Source of the DNA: Argentina anserina
Lineage: Eukaryota; Streptophyta; Magnoliopsida; Rosales; Rosaceae
Direction of reading: 5' to 3'
Assembly: GCF_933775445.1 (NCBI RefSeq)
Contig: NC_065878.1
Coordinates: forward strand, 22,022,395-22,086,394
DNA: 64,000 nt
The notes under the pieces: generated by a model
What the model saw: the letters and a program-made list of their open reading frames with translations, nothing else
What the model was told of the DNA's origin: nothing
Databases searched by the model: none
Program-made: the position numbers and the translations under genes
In this document: positions 29,823 to 39,830 of the stretch, piece after piece
Position numbering within the stretch: position 1 is the first letter of the stretch
How the letters are laid out: each line of letters begins with the position of its first letter

Positions 29823-30119
29823 CCGGATGATGAGACCTATTCGATTGTGTTGTTAACTATTTTCAATTTTTTCTTTTATTCATAAAATAATAATAATTTA
29901 TTTAATTTTAATTATAATAGGAGGAAATCTAATGCCATGTCATTTACCAAAATCAATCAAGACCATTAAATAGTTGGATATCCAAGGGTTCATATTATCT
30001 ATAAAAAGTGTCAAATGTGGGTTGTGGGCCTTGTGGCCATTGAACCAGACCCTTATGATTTTGGATTCTATATCATAATTTAGATTCTTCTTTTATTGGT
30101 CAACCTCATGGCGCATCTT

Positions 30120-30136
30120 CCCCCCCCCCCCCCCCC
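30120..30136 (+). repeat. poly-C tract (17 C)
   Basis: A run of 17 cytosines followed by GGG, in the short spacer between the TIR arm and the retroposon. Length is likely unstable. Confidence 0.85.
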
Positions 30137-30284
30137 GGGCAAATGATTTGTGTCATTTACTCATATTTTTGTAGTAGCATTACATAGGAGACCATCATAT
30201 ATCATATACCTTTTTTTTTTTTGAGGTTCATATATCATATACTATATATGTATTAAGGTTATAAAAAGTACAAACCATTCATAC

Positions 30285-31505
30285 TCTCCTAAGATATCCT
30301 TAAAAAAAACCCTACAATGCTCTCTCTATCTGGTTCCTCTCTAGCCGTTGCTAGGCTTGGAAAAGCGATCAATCGTCACCGGGGTTAACAAATCTCCCAA
30401 AATCCAAGGCTTCTTTTCACTCTGTTGGAGTCTTAAGGCTACTTGGCTCTGCTGCCCTGGTGTGGAAGTCGACTTTTGCTACTAGAGGGTGGTGGTGCAA
30501 TTCTATCCAATCAAATATGTTTCTTGATTCCTATCACTTTGTGTGGGAAGTCGGTGGTGGTATTGTACTTTGGCCAGGTTTGTACTCTGACAAGCTATCT
30601 CTTAGGGGCGCACCTGTGCCTGACAATTGACGACGGTGGTATTAGCATCGGTCCAAATTTTGTGTCGTTGGAATGCTACGAGTTGGAGTTGGGATGGAGA
30701 ATGGGTCTTACGGCGTCTATCTCTCAATTTAGCAGTGATGCTTTCAATTCGACGATGTTTGCTAAGTTTTCTCAGCGTGGGCAATGATCTTCTCAGATGT
30801 GGGGATAGTCTGATGGTAATTTAAAATCGCAGGTCATGGTGACGATTATTTTGGGTGATTTCGTGCATGACACAGTTATGGAACCGTGCTTTATTGACGA
30901 CTTTGTTGGTTGCCGGCCTTTGATTTTGCTGGACTGCATTTCCGACGTCAGAGGAGGAGGTGAGTTGGGGACGACGACTCCTACTGAGTGGTTCCCAAAC
31001 TTTGTTCCTAATGGGCTCTGTTGGGTTTGGGCCCAAGTTGCTTGGGGCCCATTCTCTTTGATCATCTACTTGATAATTGTTGATGGGCAGAAAATGTTAA
31101 CATCGGCGGAGACTCATACAGAGGCTCAGATGGCGATGGTGAATAGAAAAGGATTGGATGCTTATCCAATTGGAAATACAACAGAGCAGCAGCGCGCTCC
31201 CTATGCTGAGTAAATATAATTTGAATCTCATCGCAATTTTATAATTGTGTGGTTGTGAAACATTTATTTTGTCTTCTACATCAATTGTATTTTGTTAATT
31301 TTATGTTTTATGGCTATGTAAATGTGGATGAATCTTTACTTTATTAGTTAGTTTTACCTAGTAATAACTAGTTGTTAACTAGTTTTATTTAGAAATAGCT
31401 AGTTTATTTCGTCAGAAGAGATATGCCTTATTGTCAGCATTCAAACGTATTATTTTAATTATGCTCGCTGAAATCCAGTTTAGTTGTACATTCAATTAAA
31501 AAAAA
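30285..31505 (+). mobile_element. non-LTR retroposon copy 1 (LINE-related, no reverse transcriptase)
   Basis: A 16-bp duplication with one mismatch, TAC(A/T)AACCATTCATAC, flanks the block (30269-30284 and 31506-31521). The 3' end is an A-run after TTCAATT. Long variable-length target duplications and an A tail mean target-primed insertion. The terminal 290 bp (31216-31505) match the end of the block at 63077-63910. Frames of 114 codons (30443-30787) and 125 codons (30836-31213) exist in the body, but I recognise no reverse transcriptase, endonuclease or zinc knuckle. It is probably a 5'-truncated or internally deleted LINE derivative. Confidence 0.75.
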
Positions 31506-32125
31506 TACTAACCATTCATACGATTTCGTGTATTCTCTACAGCTCTGCCCGATCTTCGCCAAACATCGAGACAAGCCACTTTACCTTGTTAATAAAATAA
31601 AAAACATAACCTTGATTAGGTCCCCTTAGAGCATATGCAGCCGTGCATCACCATCATAGCAAAAAGCATAAATTTTGCTTGTTTGCTGCTCTATTCCAAT
31701 GCAGCCGTGCAAAATGAAGAGGCAATAAATGAGTGAGACCCATGTCAAATGATCAAACCAGCAAGCAGGCAGGCAACTTTTGCTTGCCGGAGTGATTGGC
31801 AGCAAAGGCTGGGACCCGCGCACGTGGGCGCCCAGCGTTCTCTTTTTTTTTTTGAATCTGGCGCGTGTTTTACACGGGCCTTTAAAAAAATTAAAAAAAA
31901 TATATAGCCGACAGCTGCAGAGCCGATGGCCAGTTACAGGCTGCCACGTGGCGCCAGACTGGTACAACGGCTCCCTGCGTAGCCAACGGTCAAATTTTTT
32001 TTTTTTCAAATTACTCCGAAAATGTACAAATTACTCATTATTTTCCCTATAAATACCTCATCATATTCTTCACAATTTGTACCACTTCTCTTTTCATCTC
32101 CTCTCTTCCATCTTCCTTTCATCAA

Positions 32126-33190
32126 ATGGGTTCTGGTTGGCTTCCATCCGAAGAGTTGCAATTATGTGTTTCTTGGGTACGACAATCCACTTGCATCATC
32201 ACCGGCCGATATCAATGCAAGGATAATTTGTGGAAGAAAGTTTACGAAGATTACGCCAAAAATTGGTGTGGCAACCCCGAAGATCCTCATCAAGGTCCTC
32301 GCTCGAAATGTGCGCTTGAATCACATTTTCCGCGCTTGAAGAAAATGCTCAAGAAGTGGCATACAACATTAAGCAAAGCAAGAAGCCGTGCGGCTAGCGG
32401 GACGAATTTGGTAGATGAGGTATGTCTAATCAATTTTTCATGTATATTTTCTTGTTTTGTTATTTTTTTTTCTTCATATTAAATTTTTGTTTACATTAAA
32501 TTTTCCTATAAATCTAATATTCGTTTCTATTTTTAGGAAACTCAAGCTCAATCATTATATTTCAAAGATATGAAAAAAGAATTTAACAAGAAAGATTGTT
32601 ATGAAGCAATGTTGAGTCATCCTCATTTTGTGACGGTTACAAGTAGTACTTCTTCTCCGTTTGAGCGAAATTTTCCATGTTCTCCCGAGCAACATGATAC
32701 GGATGAGCATATTGACACGGATGAGCATATTGACTTGGATGGTGAGGACGAATTCACAACTCCGCCGTCGAACCAAGAGAGACCCCGTCCCTCAAGCCCC
32801 GTTAGACCTATGGGAATAAAAGCGGCCAAGGAAGCAAAGAAGAAGGGGAAAAAATGTATGACGGAGAAAGACGAGATGTCTTTAGCTATTTTTCATAATA
32901 TGCAATGTAATCAAAAATCACTTATGGAGGCTAACATGCGAAGAGATGAGGAGACCCTTCGGTTAGCTAGGGAGGGCTTAGAACTTGAGAAACAAAAGGA
33001 AGCAAGGTTGGCCCGACGTGATGCTATGTTGGAGTTGGAAGAAGAAACGAAAATTATGGCAATGGATAGGAGTGTCATGAGCCCGACAAAATTGAGGTGG
33101 CACACAAAGAGGAAAGCGGATATCATGGGTAAAATGAATGAGAGTAGTAACACTAGTGATGCTTATTATGTTCACTTTGATGAAGAGTAA
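32126..33190 (+). CDS. Harbinger Myb/SANT-like DNA-binding protein
   Basis: Two exons, 32126-32419 and 32537-33190, with a GT-AG intron, encode 315 aa. In PIF/Harbinger elements this second protein binds the element ends and brings the transposase to the nucleus and to DNA. The N-terminal roughly 90 residues form a trihelix/Myb-like domain with spaced tryptophans (GSGWLPSEELQLCVSW, NLWKKVYEDY). The C-terminal two thirds match the plant no-apical-meristem-associated type: an acidic low-complexity linker with a duplicated DTDEHI motif (near residue 153), a Lys-rich patch (KEAKKKGKK), then a long charged coiled coil (EETLRLAREGLELEKQKEARLA). Such genes are often mislabelled as host proteins. The frame is intact. 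Confidence 0.85.
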
Positions 33191-33392
33191 TGTTGTGTTA
33201 TTGCTATTTTTTTTCAATTCCAAGTTATTTGATGTAATTTCAAGTTATTTTTATATGAAATAAATTTCATGTTTCTCAATTTCAAGTTATTACATTGCAC
33301 AATATCAAATACAATACCAAATAAAATTACAACGCCAAATAAAATTACAATACCAAATAAAATGATAATACCAAATTAAACTCCATAATTGA

Positions 33393-34742
33393 TTATTGTT
33401 GGTTGGCTTCCAAAGTCCAATTGTGCTCCACTAAATCATTCTGAAGAAGGTTGTGGATATAAGCTGACTCGAGGTGGTCAATACGATCCCAAAATGCATG
33501 TTGGTTCCGTCCATCTCTTTCCACTGGTAAAAAAGGAATTCGAACCCCCTGAGGATCCACTGGCCCATCATAAACTCTTGCAGCCAATGAGTTTAGTAGA
33601 TCTTCTTCTTCCGGCTCGACATATTCTTCTTCTACAAATTCATCCTCTACAATCATGTTATGCAATATGATACAAGCTATCATTATGTTTTTCAGTGTCG
33701 AACTCCTATGCAACCGAGCTCCATGTCGAATGATTGCCCAACGAGATTGCAGGATGCCAAAACACCTCTCTACATCTTTGCGGTATGCTTCTTGTTTCTT
33801 TGTAAATAGTTTTTGTGCTTGTGATTCAGGGTTTGGAATTGTTTTTACAAATGTGGAGTACCTTGGATATATTCCGTCGGCGAGATAATAAGCATTGCTA
33901 TATCGTCTACCATTGGCGTAAAACATCACAGTCGGTGTGTTTCCGGCAATGAGCCCTTCAAACACAGGTGATTGATCAAGGACATTAATATCATTTTGAG
34001 CTCCTGGTACACCGAAGAAAGCATGCCATACCCATGTGTCATGCGAGGCCACCGCCTCTAGTATTATGGTGGGACGACCTTTCCGGCTGCTGTAAGCCCC
34101 ATCCCATCCGGTTGGACAGTTCTTCCACTCCCAATGCATGCAGTCAATGCTTCCAATCATTCCTGGAAATCCTCGCTGATCAGCTCTAGCAAGAAGCCTT
34201 TTAAGGTCAGTCTCTGTTGGAGCACGGAGATACTCGCCACCAAAATGATGTATCACCTGTTGGCAAAACTTCTTCATGCACTCTAGTGTAGTTGATTCCC
34301 CCATCCTGCATATCTCAGCACACTGATCAGCAGCTGCGCCGTACGCCAACATTCGGAGGGCACCTGTCATCTTTTGTTGGGGCAGCAACCCTAGTAGTCC
34401 AGTGGCATCTGCTCTTTGATGCCAATAAGGGTCGTGGTTGCAGAGCTTCGTCATGATGCGGTTGAACAAATGGGTGTGCATTCGGTACCTCCGACGAAAT
34501 TCTTCTGCCCTAAAGATCGGACGCTCGATGAAGTAATCTGCCATGAGACTAATTCCCCCAGATACCCTATTTCTGGGGTGATTAGGAGAGCGGCCAGGAC
34601 GTGAACCGCGTCCTTGTGGTTCATCTGAATTATCAAGATGTGCCATCATCATCGTCGTGTTCATCACCATGGCATCCATCATCTCAGCATCTTCTTGAAT
34701 GTGTTGTTGTCTCTGCTTCAACAATTTGCGAAAGAAGCTCAT
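33393..34742 (-). CDS. PIF/Harbinger transposase (DDE_Tnp_4 family)
   Basis: A single open frame of 449 aa with no interruption. It catalyses cut-and-paste movement of the element. A helix-turn-helix region (about 75-170) precedes the nuclease. The acidic triad is visible as D200 (GSIDCMHWEW), D289 (YYLADGIYP) and E325 (ERCFGILQSRW), with 35 residues between the second and third. The conserved VPGAQNDINVL segment is at 245-255. The N-terminus is Met-rich. The gene faces the Myb-like gene of the same element. The terminal region after ILHNMIVEDE is acidic, as usual for these proteins. No missing catalytic residue is seen. Confidence 0.95.
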   Translation of the reverse strand: MSFFRKLLKQRQQHIQEDAEMMDAMVMNTTMMMAHLDNSDEPQGRGSRPGRSPNHPRNRVSGGISLMADYFIERPIFRAEEFRRRYRMHTHLFNRIMTKLCNHDPYWHQRADATGLLGLLPQQKMTGALRMLAYGAAADQCAEICRMGESTTLECMKKFCQQVIHHFGGEYLRAPTETDLKRLLARADQRGFPGMIGSIDCMHWEWKNCPTGWDGAYSSRKGRPTIILEAVASHDTWVWHAFFGVPGAQNDINVLDQSPVFEGLIAGNTPTVMFYANGRRYSNAYYLADGIYPRYSTFVKTIPNPESQAQKLFTKKQEAYRKDVERCFGILQSRWAIIRHGARLHRSSTLKNIMIACIILHNMIVEDEFVEEEYVEPEEEDLLNSLAARVYDGPVDPQGVRIPFLPVERDGRNQHAFWDRIDHLESAYIHNLLQNDLVEHNWTLEANQQ

Positions 34743-35261
34743 TATAGTGATGGGGGAATGTGGCGAAGTAATTGAAGAATGTGTTTTTGAGGATTTAGAA
34801 ATGAGTTGTGAAGATTGAGTGAGTATAGAATGGGTGATGCAGCTTATTTATGGTGAATTTCAGATCATAGAATTTGAAGATCATGTTACGTGTCGAATTG
34901 TCATTCGTCAAAAATCTTATCAGAAATCCTATCGGAAATCCAATGAAATTATTTGGCCGACAAACACACACGTGTCACCTTTTGGTTGGTCGGAAATCCT
35001 ATCGAAAATCTATAAAATTATTTCGGTGATAAGGATATCAAATAAATGCCACTTGTCATCTAGCAATTGGTTGATTATCATATATGAAATCTCAAAAAAT
35101 AAAATATTTAATCAATGAATAGTAATTGCTAATTTGACGGAGTTGCACCGCTGCATAAAAACTAGCTCAGAAAAGCAATTTACAGTGAATAGTAACTGAT
35201 GGAGGCAATTAAATTGATGGTTTGATGGTTTGATGGTTAAACATGGGTGCATATGCTCTTA

Positions 35262-35687
35262 ATCGAATGTCCCTAGTCCCTACTACTGGTCCTCTGAAAA
35301 AGAAACGAAACACAAAACTATCCTGTGCAGTCAATCTCGTTGAAGCCTGGATACGTGTCTAGACCGTACTCGTCTTCTGCTTAATTAGGCACCTAAAATC
35401 TCTGACTAAACGAAAACTGGTACAGACCTGTTTCCTTTCCCTGAGCTTGAGTCACATCTGATTCTGCTTCTTCGGCAAACAACCCCACTCTTGCCACTGT
35501 TTAAGTTAAAAGATTGGCAAGTAGCCATGCCCACTGTACTTATGCCGACACGTGATTCACTGACCAATTAAATTAAAGGGCCACAGCTACAAGCACGAAC
35601 ACAGGTACACCACCAGAATTTCCAGAGAAGATTTTCACGTTTGTGAGAAGTGAGAAAGGAGAAAGAAAGCTACAAGCAGTGAGAAAG
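35262..35687 (+). promoter_or_regulatory. upstream region of the MADS-box gene
   Basis: The 430 bp between the Harbinger end and the MADS start codon must contain the leader and proximal promoter unless transcription starts within the transposon. A purine-rich leader (AGAAAGGAGAAAGAAAG) lies just before the ATG. No CArG box was identified with confidence. Confidence 0.4.
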
Positions 35688-38600
35688 ATGGGGAGAGGGA
35701 AAGTGGTGATGAAGAGGATCGATAACAAGATCAACCGGCAAGTGACGTTTTCCAAACGCCAGCTGGGTCTGTTCAAGAAAGCTCAGGAGCTCTCTGTGCT
35801 CTGCGATGCGCAAGTTGCCCTTATCGTCTCCTCCAGCGGCGGCAAGCTCTTCCACTTTGCCAGCACCAATAAGTATATATATATATATATCATCTTCTTG
35901 CTTAACCGTTCTTGATTTTCTGCTTCTTTCTGCCTTTGGATGGTGATATATGTGGTCTGTAAAACTGAAGGGTCATCCGTACGTGGCTTAACACAGGCTT
36001 TCTAGGGTTTTTACATTAATTTCGGGGTTATATATATATACCAGCAGCTTAATTAATTTTATTCTCTGGAAGTAGCTAGAGTACGTTCCTGTTTCTGCAG
36101 CTTAATTTGATTTGTATGACTTCTGGGTGTGTGCCTCTCTCGATCTCCTTCTCTTACTCTAGCAGTCTAGCTTATATATCTGTTTATCAACTTTTGAATG
36201 TTAATAAAACAGTTGAAGATTGACCGGCTGTCATTCTTTTGCTAGTGCAAACGATATTCTCAATCGGTACCACCGATACTGCAATACCTCACAAGACAAT
36301 AATAATGTTGCAGAGGACGAAACACAGGTTTCTGCCATATCTCTCTCAATACATACATATCTGATCGAGTTCTTTTAGTTACATCTACTTATCTCATTTA
36401 GGCTATCTAAATTAGTATAGAACACATGGACAATAACAAAATAATCAAACTTGGACTGTCAAAGTTGGGTCTTCAGAATTCCGCGATTGAGTGATTTAGA
36501 GAGTTATATATATACCAGTGGTCGATCAGTGGAACTGGCGCAGCTGAATCATGAAAGAAATGATGACAGAGAAGGATGATGTAGCAAAAATCATGAAAAT
36601 CATATCTATTATTACTAATTGAGTATGCTGAAAAATTATTAGATTAAATTGCTATAATCCCTTGTACCTAATTTATCCGTGATAATCAGTAGTTGAGCTA
36701 TGATTGCTAATCACTGGAAAGTGACTTAGCTGAAAATATGGCTATGCTCTAATTTGGAATTTTCTTAGGTACTTCCATGTATGTAATACCCTCATTTACT
36801 AATATCACAACAAATTTGTTGTCATTATGGTAAATATGGTGATATTTTTGGCAATTCTAGTTCTATTAGTTGTAATTACTTCACTCATGATATTTTACAA
36901 GATTATGAACAAATAGTTATCGATGTGGTAAATTTATTTTGTTATTTGTAAATATAAAAAATACACGTTGTAACTTTGTTCTCAATGTTGTAAATTTTTT
37001 TGAATAACTCAATGTTGTAAATTTAGTTCAATAAAATGTATTTTTTATTTAAAAAGTAGTAATTAAGGGTATGATATACCTCTAATTCACCACTTGTATT
37101 CGATCAAGTACATTGTTATTAACTTTGACACCTGTAATTCAAAATTTCTTAAAAGATTTCGTTGCTCTGGTTGCAGAATTTATATCAAGAGGTCTCAAGA
37201 TTGAAAGTCAAATATGATTCTCTTCAGCGTTGGCATAGGTGTGTATGAAAACAAAACATCTTTGTTTCAATTTGGTGATAATTCAGGAAAATATTGCTCT
37301 TTTAGCATAGTAATCAATTATTTAATAATTAGTTGCACATGTTCAGGCATTTTATTGGAGAAGATCTTGAAAATCTTCGTCTGAAAGAATTGGAAGACCT
37401 TGAGAAGCAGCTCGATAGAACTCTTTCACGAGCTAGACAACGGAAGGTATTAATCAACAAATAGTTACAATACTATAGCATGCATTAGTTTTACATGTAT
37501 TTTACGTGTGTGTGTGTGTGTGTGTGTAAAGATATGTCTAACATTACTACATCGTCTGCTAACTGACATGTTATGTTACTAAAGCTAGAAATGTCAAGCA
37601 AATCAACTAGGATAATTGGTCAGATCTTGTTTGTCAAGCAAATGGAGATAAGACTGGAGGCCGGAGCTACTTGTGATCAACTGATCCTTAATTACATCTT
37701 GATTCTTTAATGGATTAATTTTTTTTTGAACTGTTCTTTAATGGATTAAGTACTAATATTAGTACAATGGAAATGGTGGAAACCTGGACAATTTGGGTTC
37801 TTTTCAATTATTTCATTTGAAGGCCGTGTAGAGTTAAAAGTTATTACAAGAGATATATTTTCTTGTTATGTATACATAAAAAAAATCAATATATGTCCTC
37901 ATATATAGGCTTTGTTTGGAGAAGAACAGTAGGGAAAAAAAACCCTATTCTCTCTCTAAGGTTGAGAGAGCCATCCCCTCTCATCCAGCAGTGCTCCACG
38001 CCGGTGGGGCTTGCCTCGTCATCGTTGTGAGCCTGCTGGACGTGTGATGATGTTTTGGTGAAACGCTGCCTTCTAGATCTGCATATTCCAACGCCCAATT
38101 GTCTTGCTTTAGTTTTGTTGGCATCAAAGTCTTTGTGTGGCTGCGAGTTTGTTTAGGGTTTCCTAGTGCAGCGGCAAAAGATGCTTAGATTTCAATTGAC
38201 ATCAGTGGCATTGTGTCCATGGCTTGATGTCGGCGGTGCTCTTAGGGCATGGTGGTTCTCTCCTTCGACTATCCCTTTGCTTGTTGAGTTTCTTCGGTCC
38301 TTTCAAGCGGGGGTGAGTGACACTTGGTCTTTTGGAGTTGGTGGTGTCGTCGTAGTGGTCGTTGTGGTGGCGTGATGCGGTGGCGGCTTGCAACTTTGAG
38401 AGGTGGAAATGAGAATTTGATTGTGTTGGCGTTTGAGCTTAGGGTTTGGTTTTTAGTGGGCTGTATTATGTTAGGCATGTCCTGACGGTATGTTAGACTA
38501 GTTCTAATTGTATGTCGGGCTTGTCCCGGCTTTAGATTGTTTAGTTTAGTTTTAGTCATTAGTTTTTCTTTTGGTTTGTTTCTGTATCACCTAATCCATG

Positions 38601-39830
38601 TTTGTCATGATTTTATGTTTTTCTTTTTCTTGCATGGTGTGGAAGTAGATTTAATGGTAGATCTATCATATGTATAATTATGGTACATGTACCGTGAAGC
38701 CTTGCATACCCCTCGTTGTGGTAGCGGGTGAATATATAATGACCTCTCTAACTTGAGTTTGCCCTCTACGAATGAATTATATCTTAAAAATATATATATC
38801 AATATATGTAAATTATAGAAGAGATATATTTTCTTGTTATGTAGACATCCACATATATCAATAAATGCTTGTAAAGTTTGTAAAGAAAAAAAGAGAGGAG
38901 ATCAGTGTAAAGATGTATATAGCTTTTGCAGTAGAATGGTCGATCACTATAGTAAGAAACATATATTGTTCCTATTGTACATATAGCATGACCTATATGT
39001 ATGTATGTGCTCAGCTGTTCTTTCTTGGTTTGTACATGCAGACGCAGATGATGTTAGATCAATTAGAAGCACTACGCGGAAAGGTAACTATTAAAATCAT
39101 TACCATATGACATCAATATAATTAATGCATTACCTATACAGTATGCGTATGAGGCATTCCATCTGTAATTTCCATGACCAAGCTTTGTACAAAATCACCA
39201 GCAGGCTAGGTTGTCTAAAAAGATCAGAAAACTCAAAACTGTACCGGCCAGACGGGCCAGTCATCAACAGACTCGATAATGAAATCATATATTGATCGAT
39301 CGATTCTCTAACTGGCTAGCAGCTTGATATATACGAATTAAAGATTTGTACATAGTTCTTCAAAGAATCTTTATATGAAGAGTTAATTACTATTATATAC
39401 ATATATATATATATATATCTCAATGTTTGCGGTAAGTGCAGGATTTGTGAAGAGTTACGTACACTACAACTGAAACAAGAGGCTAACTACAATTAATGGA
39501 ATTAGGCACATTACACCCAGATTTTCCATTTCCTAATAATTTGACAAACTTATCATCTTTCACAATATGGCAGGAGAGTGATCTTGAAGAGATAAATAGG
39601 CATCTCAAATCCGAGGTACATATTATAATACTCGGTAGTTTGTGTGCGTCTGTGTACGTGGTAGTAGCTTCTGATTTATCTTTGGTTTTTATGGAACTTG
39701 TCAGATTGAAGAAAGGGTAAAACATGGTGGCAATGATGAAGGTAATCAGGAAGCATCAATTCAAGGTCGTCCAGTAGGAGAGCCAACTGTAGCTGCTGTT
39801 GCTTCTGATGAAAATATTTCTACTAATTAA
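35688..39830 (+). CDS. MIKC-type MADS-box transcription factor
   Basis: Seven exons: 35688-35872, 36246-36327, 37177-37238, 37347-37446, 39042-39083, 39574-39615 and 39705-39830. They give 212 aa and the classic MIKC exon pattern (185/82/62/100/42/42/last). MIKC proteins dimerise and bind CArG boxes to control floral and developmental programmes. The MADS domain occupies residues 1-60, then an I region and a K box with [20 protein letters not shown] and [18 protein letters not shown], which points to the SEP/AGL6/AP1 superclade. The C-terminus is short and lacks a recognisable clade motif. The MADS domain is divergent: [14 protein letters not shown] replaces the usual SKRRNGLLKKAYEL, and [11 protein letters not shown] replaces FSSRGKLYEF. 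An upstream in-frame ATG at 35643 exists, but MGRGK at 35688 is the family start. The exact clade is not assigned; a TM8-like or otherwise lineage-specific gene is possible. Confidence 0.88.
37897..38798 (+). mobile_element. retroposon-like insertion in MADS intron 4
   Basis: About 0.9 kb of GT-rich, coding-like-composition DNA interrupts AT-rich intron sequence. The 11-mer TCAATATATGT flanks it (37886-37896 and 38799-38809), with an A-rich end before the right copy. A separate 24-bp direct repeat AGAGATATATTTTCTTGTTA(TGTA) occurs at 37849 and 38820, best explained by an older tandem duplication of about 60 bp that the insertion split. The 5' start (AACCCTATTCTCTCTC) resembles the starts of the other two retroposons, but the 3' ends differ. 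Frames inside are not convincing genes. Confidence 0.5.

Larger units (their letters stand above)
17212..30052. mobile_element. TIR element with long inverted ends, now a nest of other insertions
   Basis: The left arm (about 17212-17350, second copy 27126-27236) begins GGTCCGGTTCAA and includes ACCATTTAATGGTCTTGATT. The right arm (29926-30052) is its reverse complement, ending TTGAACCAGACCC. The arms run over 100 bp, which suggests a Mutator-like element, but I find no convincing target duplication and no transposase. The interior consists of the LTR element at 17434-27058, a CACTA end and a hAT-like repeat, listed separately. Confidence 0.55.
31629..35258. mobile_element. complete PIF/Harbinger transposon
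   Basis: The 3630-bp element has inverted ends sharing GAGCATATGCA, flanked by the 3-bp duplication TTA (31626-31628 and 35259-35261), the target preference of PIF/Harbinger. It carries both genes the superfamily needs: a Myb/SANT-like protein gene on the plus strand and a DD35E transposase gene on the minus strand, converging with about 200 bp between stop codons. Both reading frames are open. A second copy of the subterminal motif TGCAGCCGTGCA lies about 65 bp inside the left end. By structure it is autonomous and may still be active. Confidence 0.93.

Noticed and set aside
33655..33888. Plus-strand frames within the transposase gene
   Set aside because: Antisense shadows of the 449-codon transposase frame.
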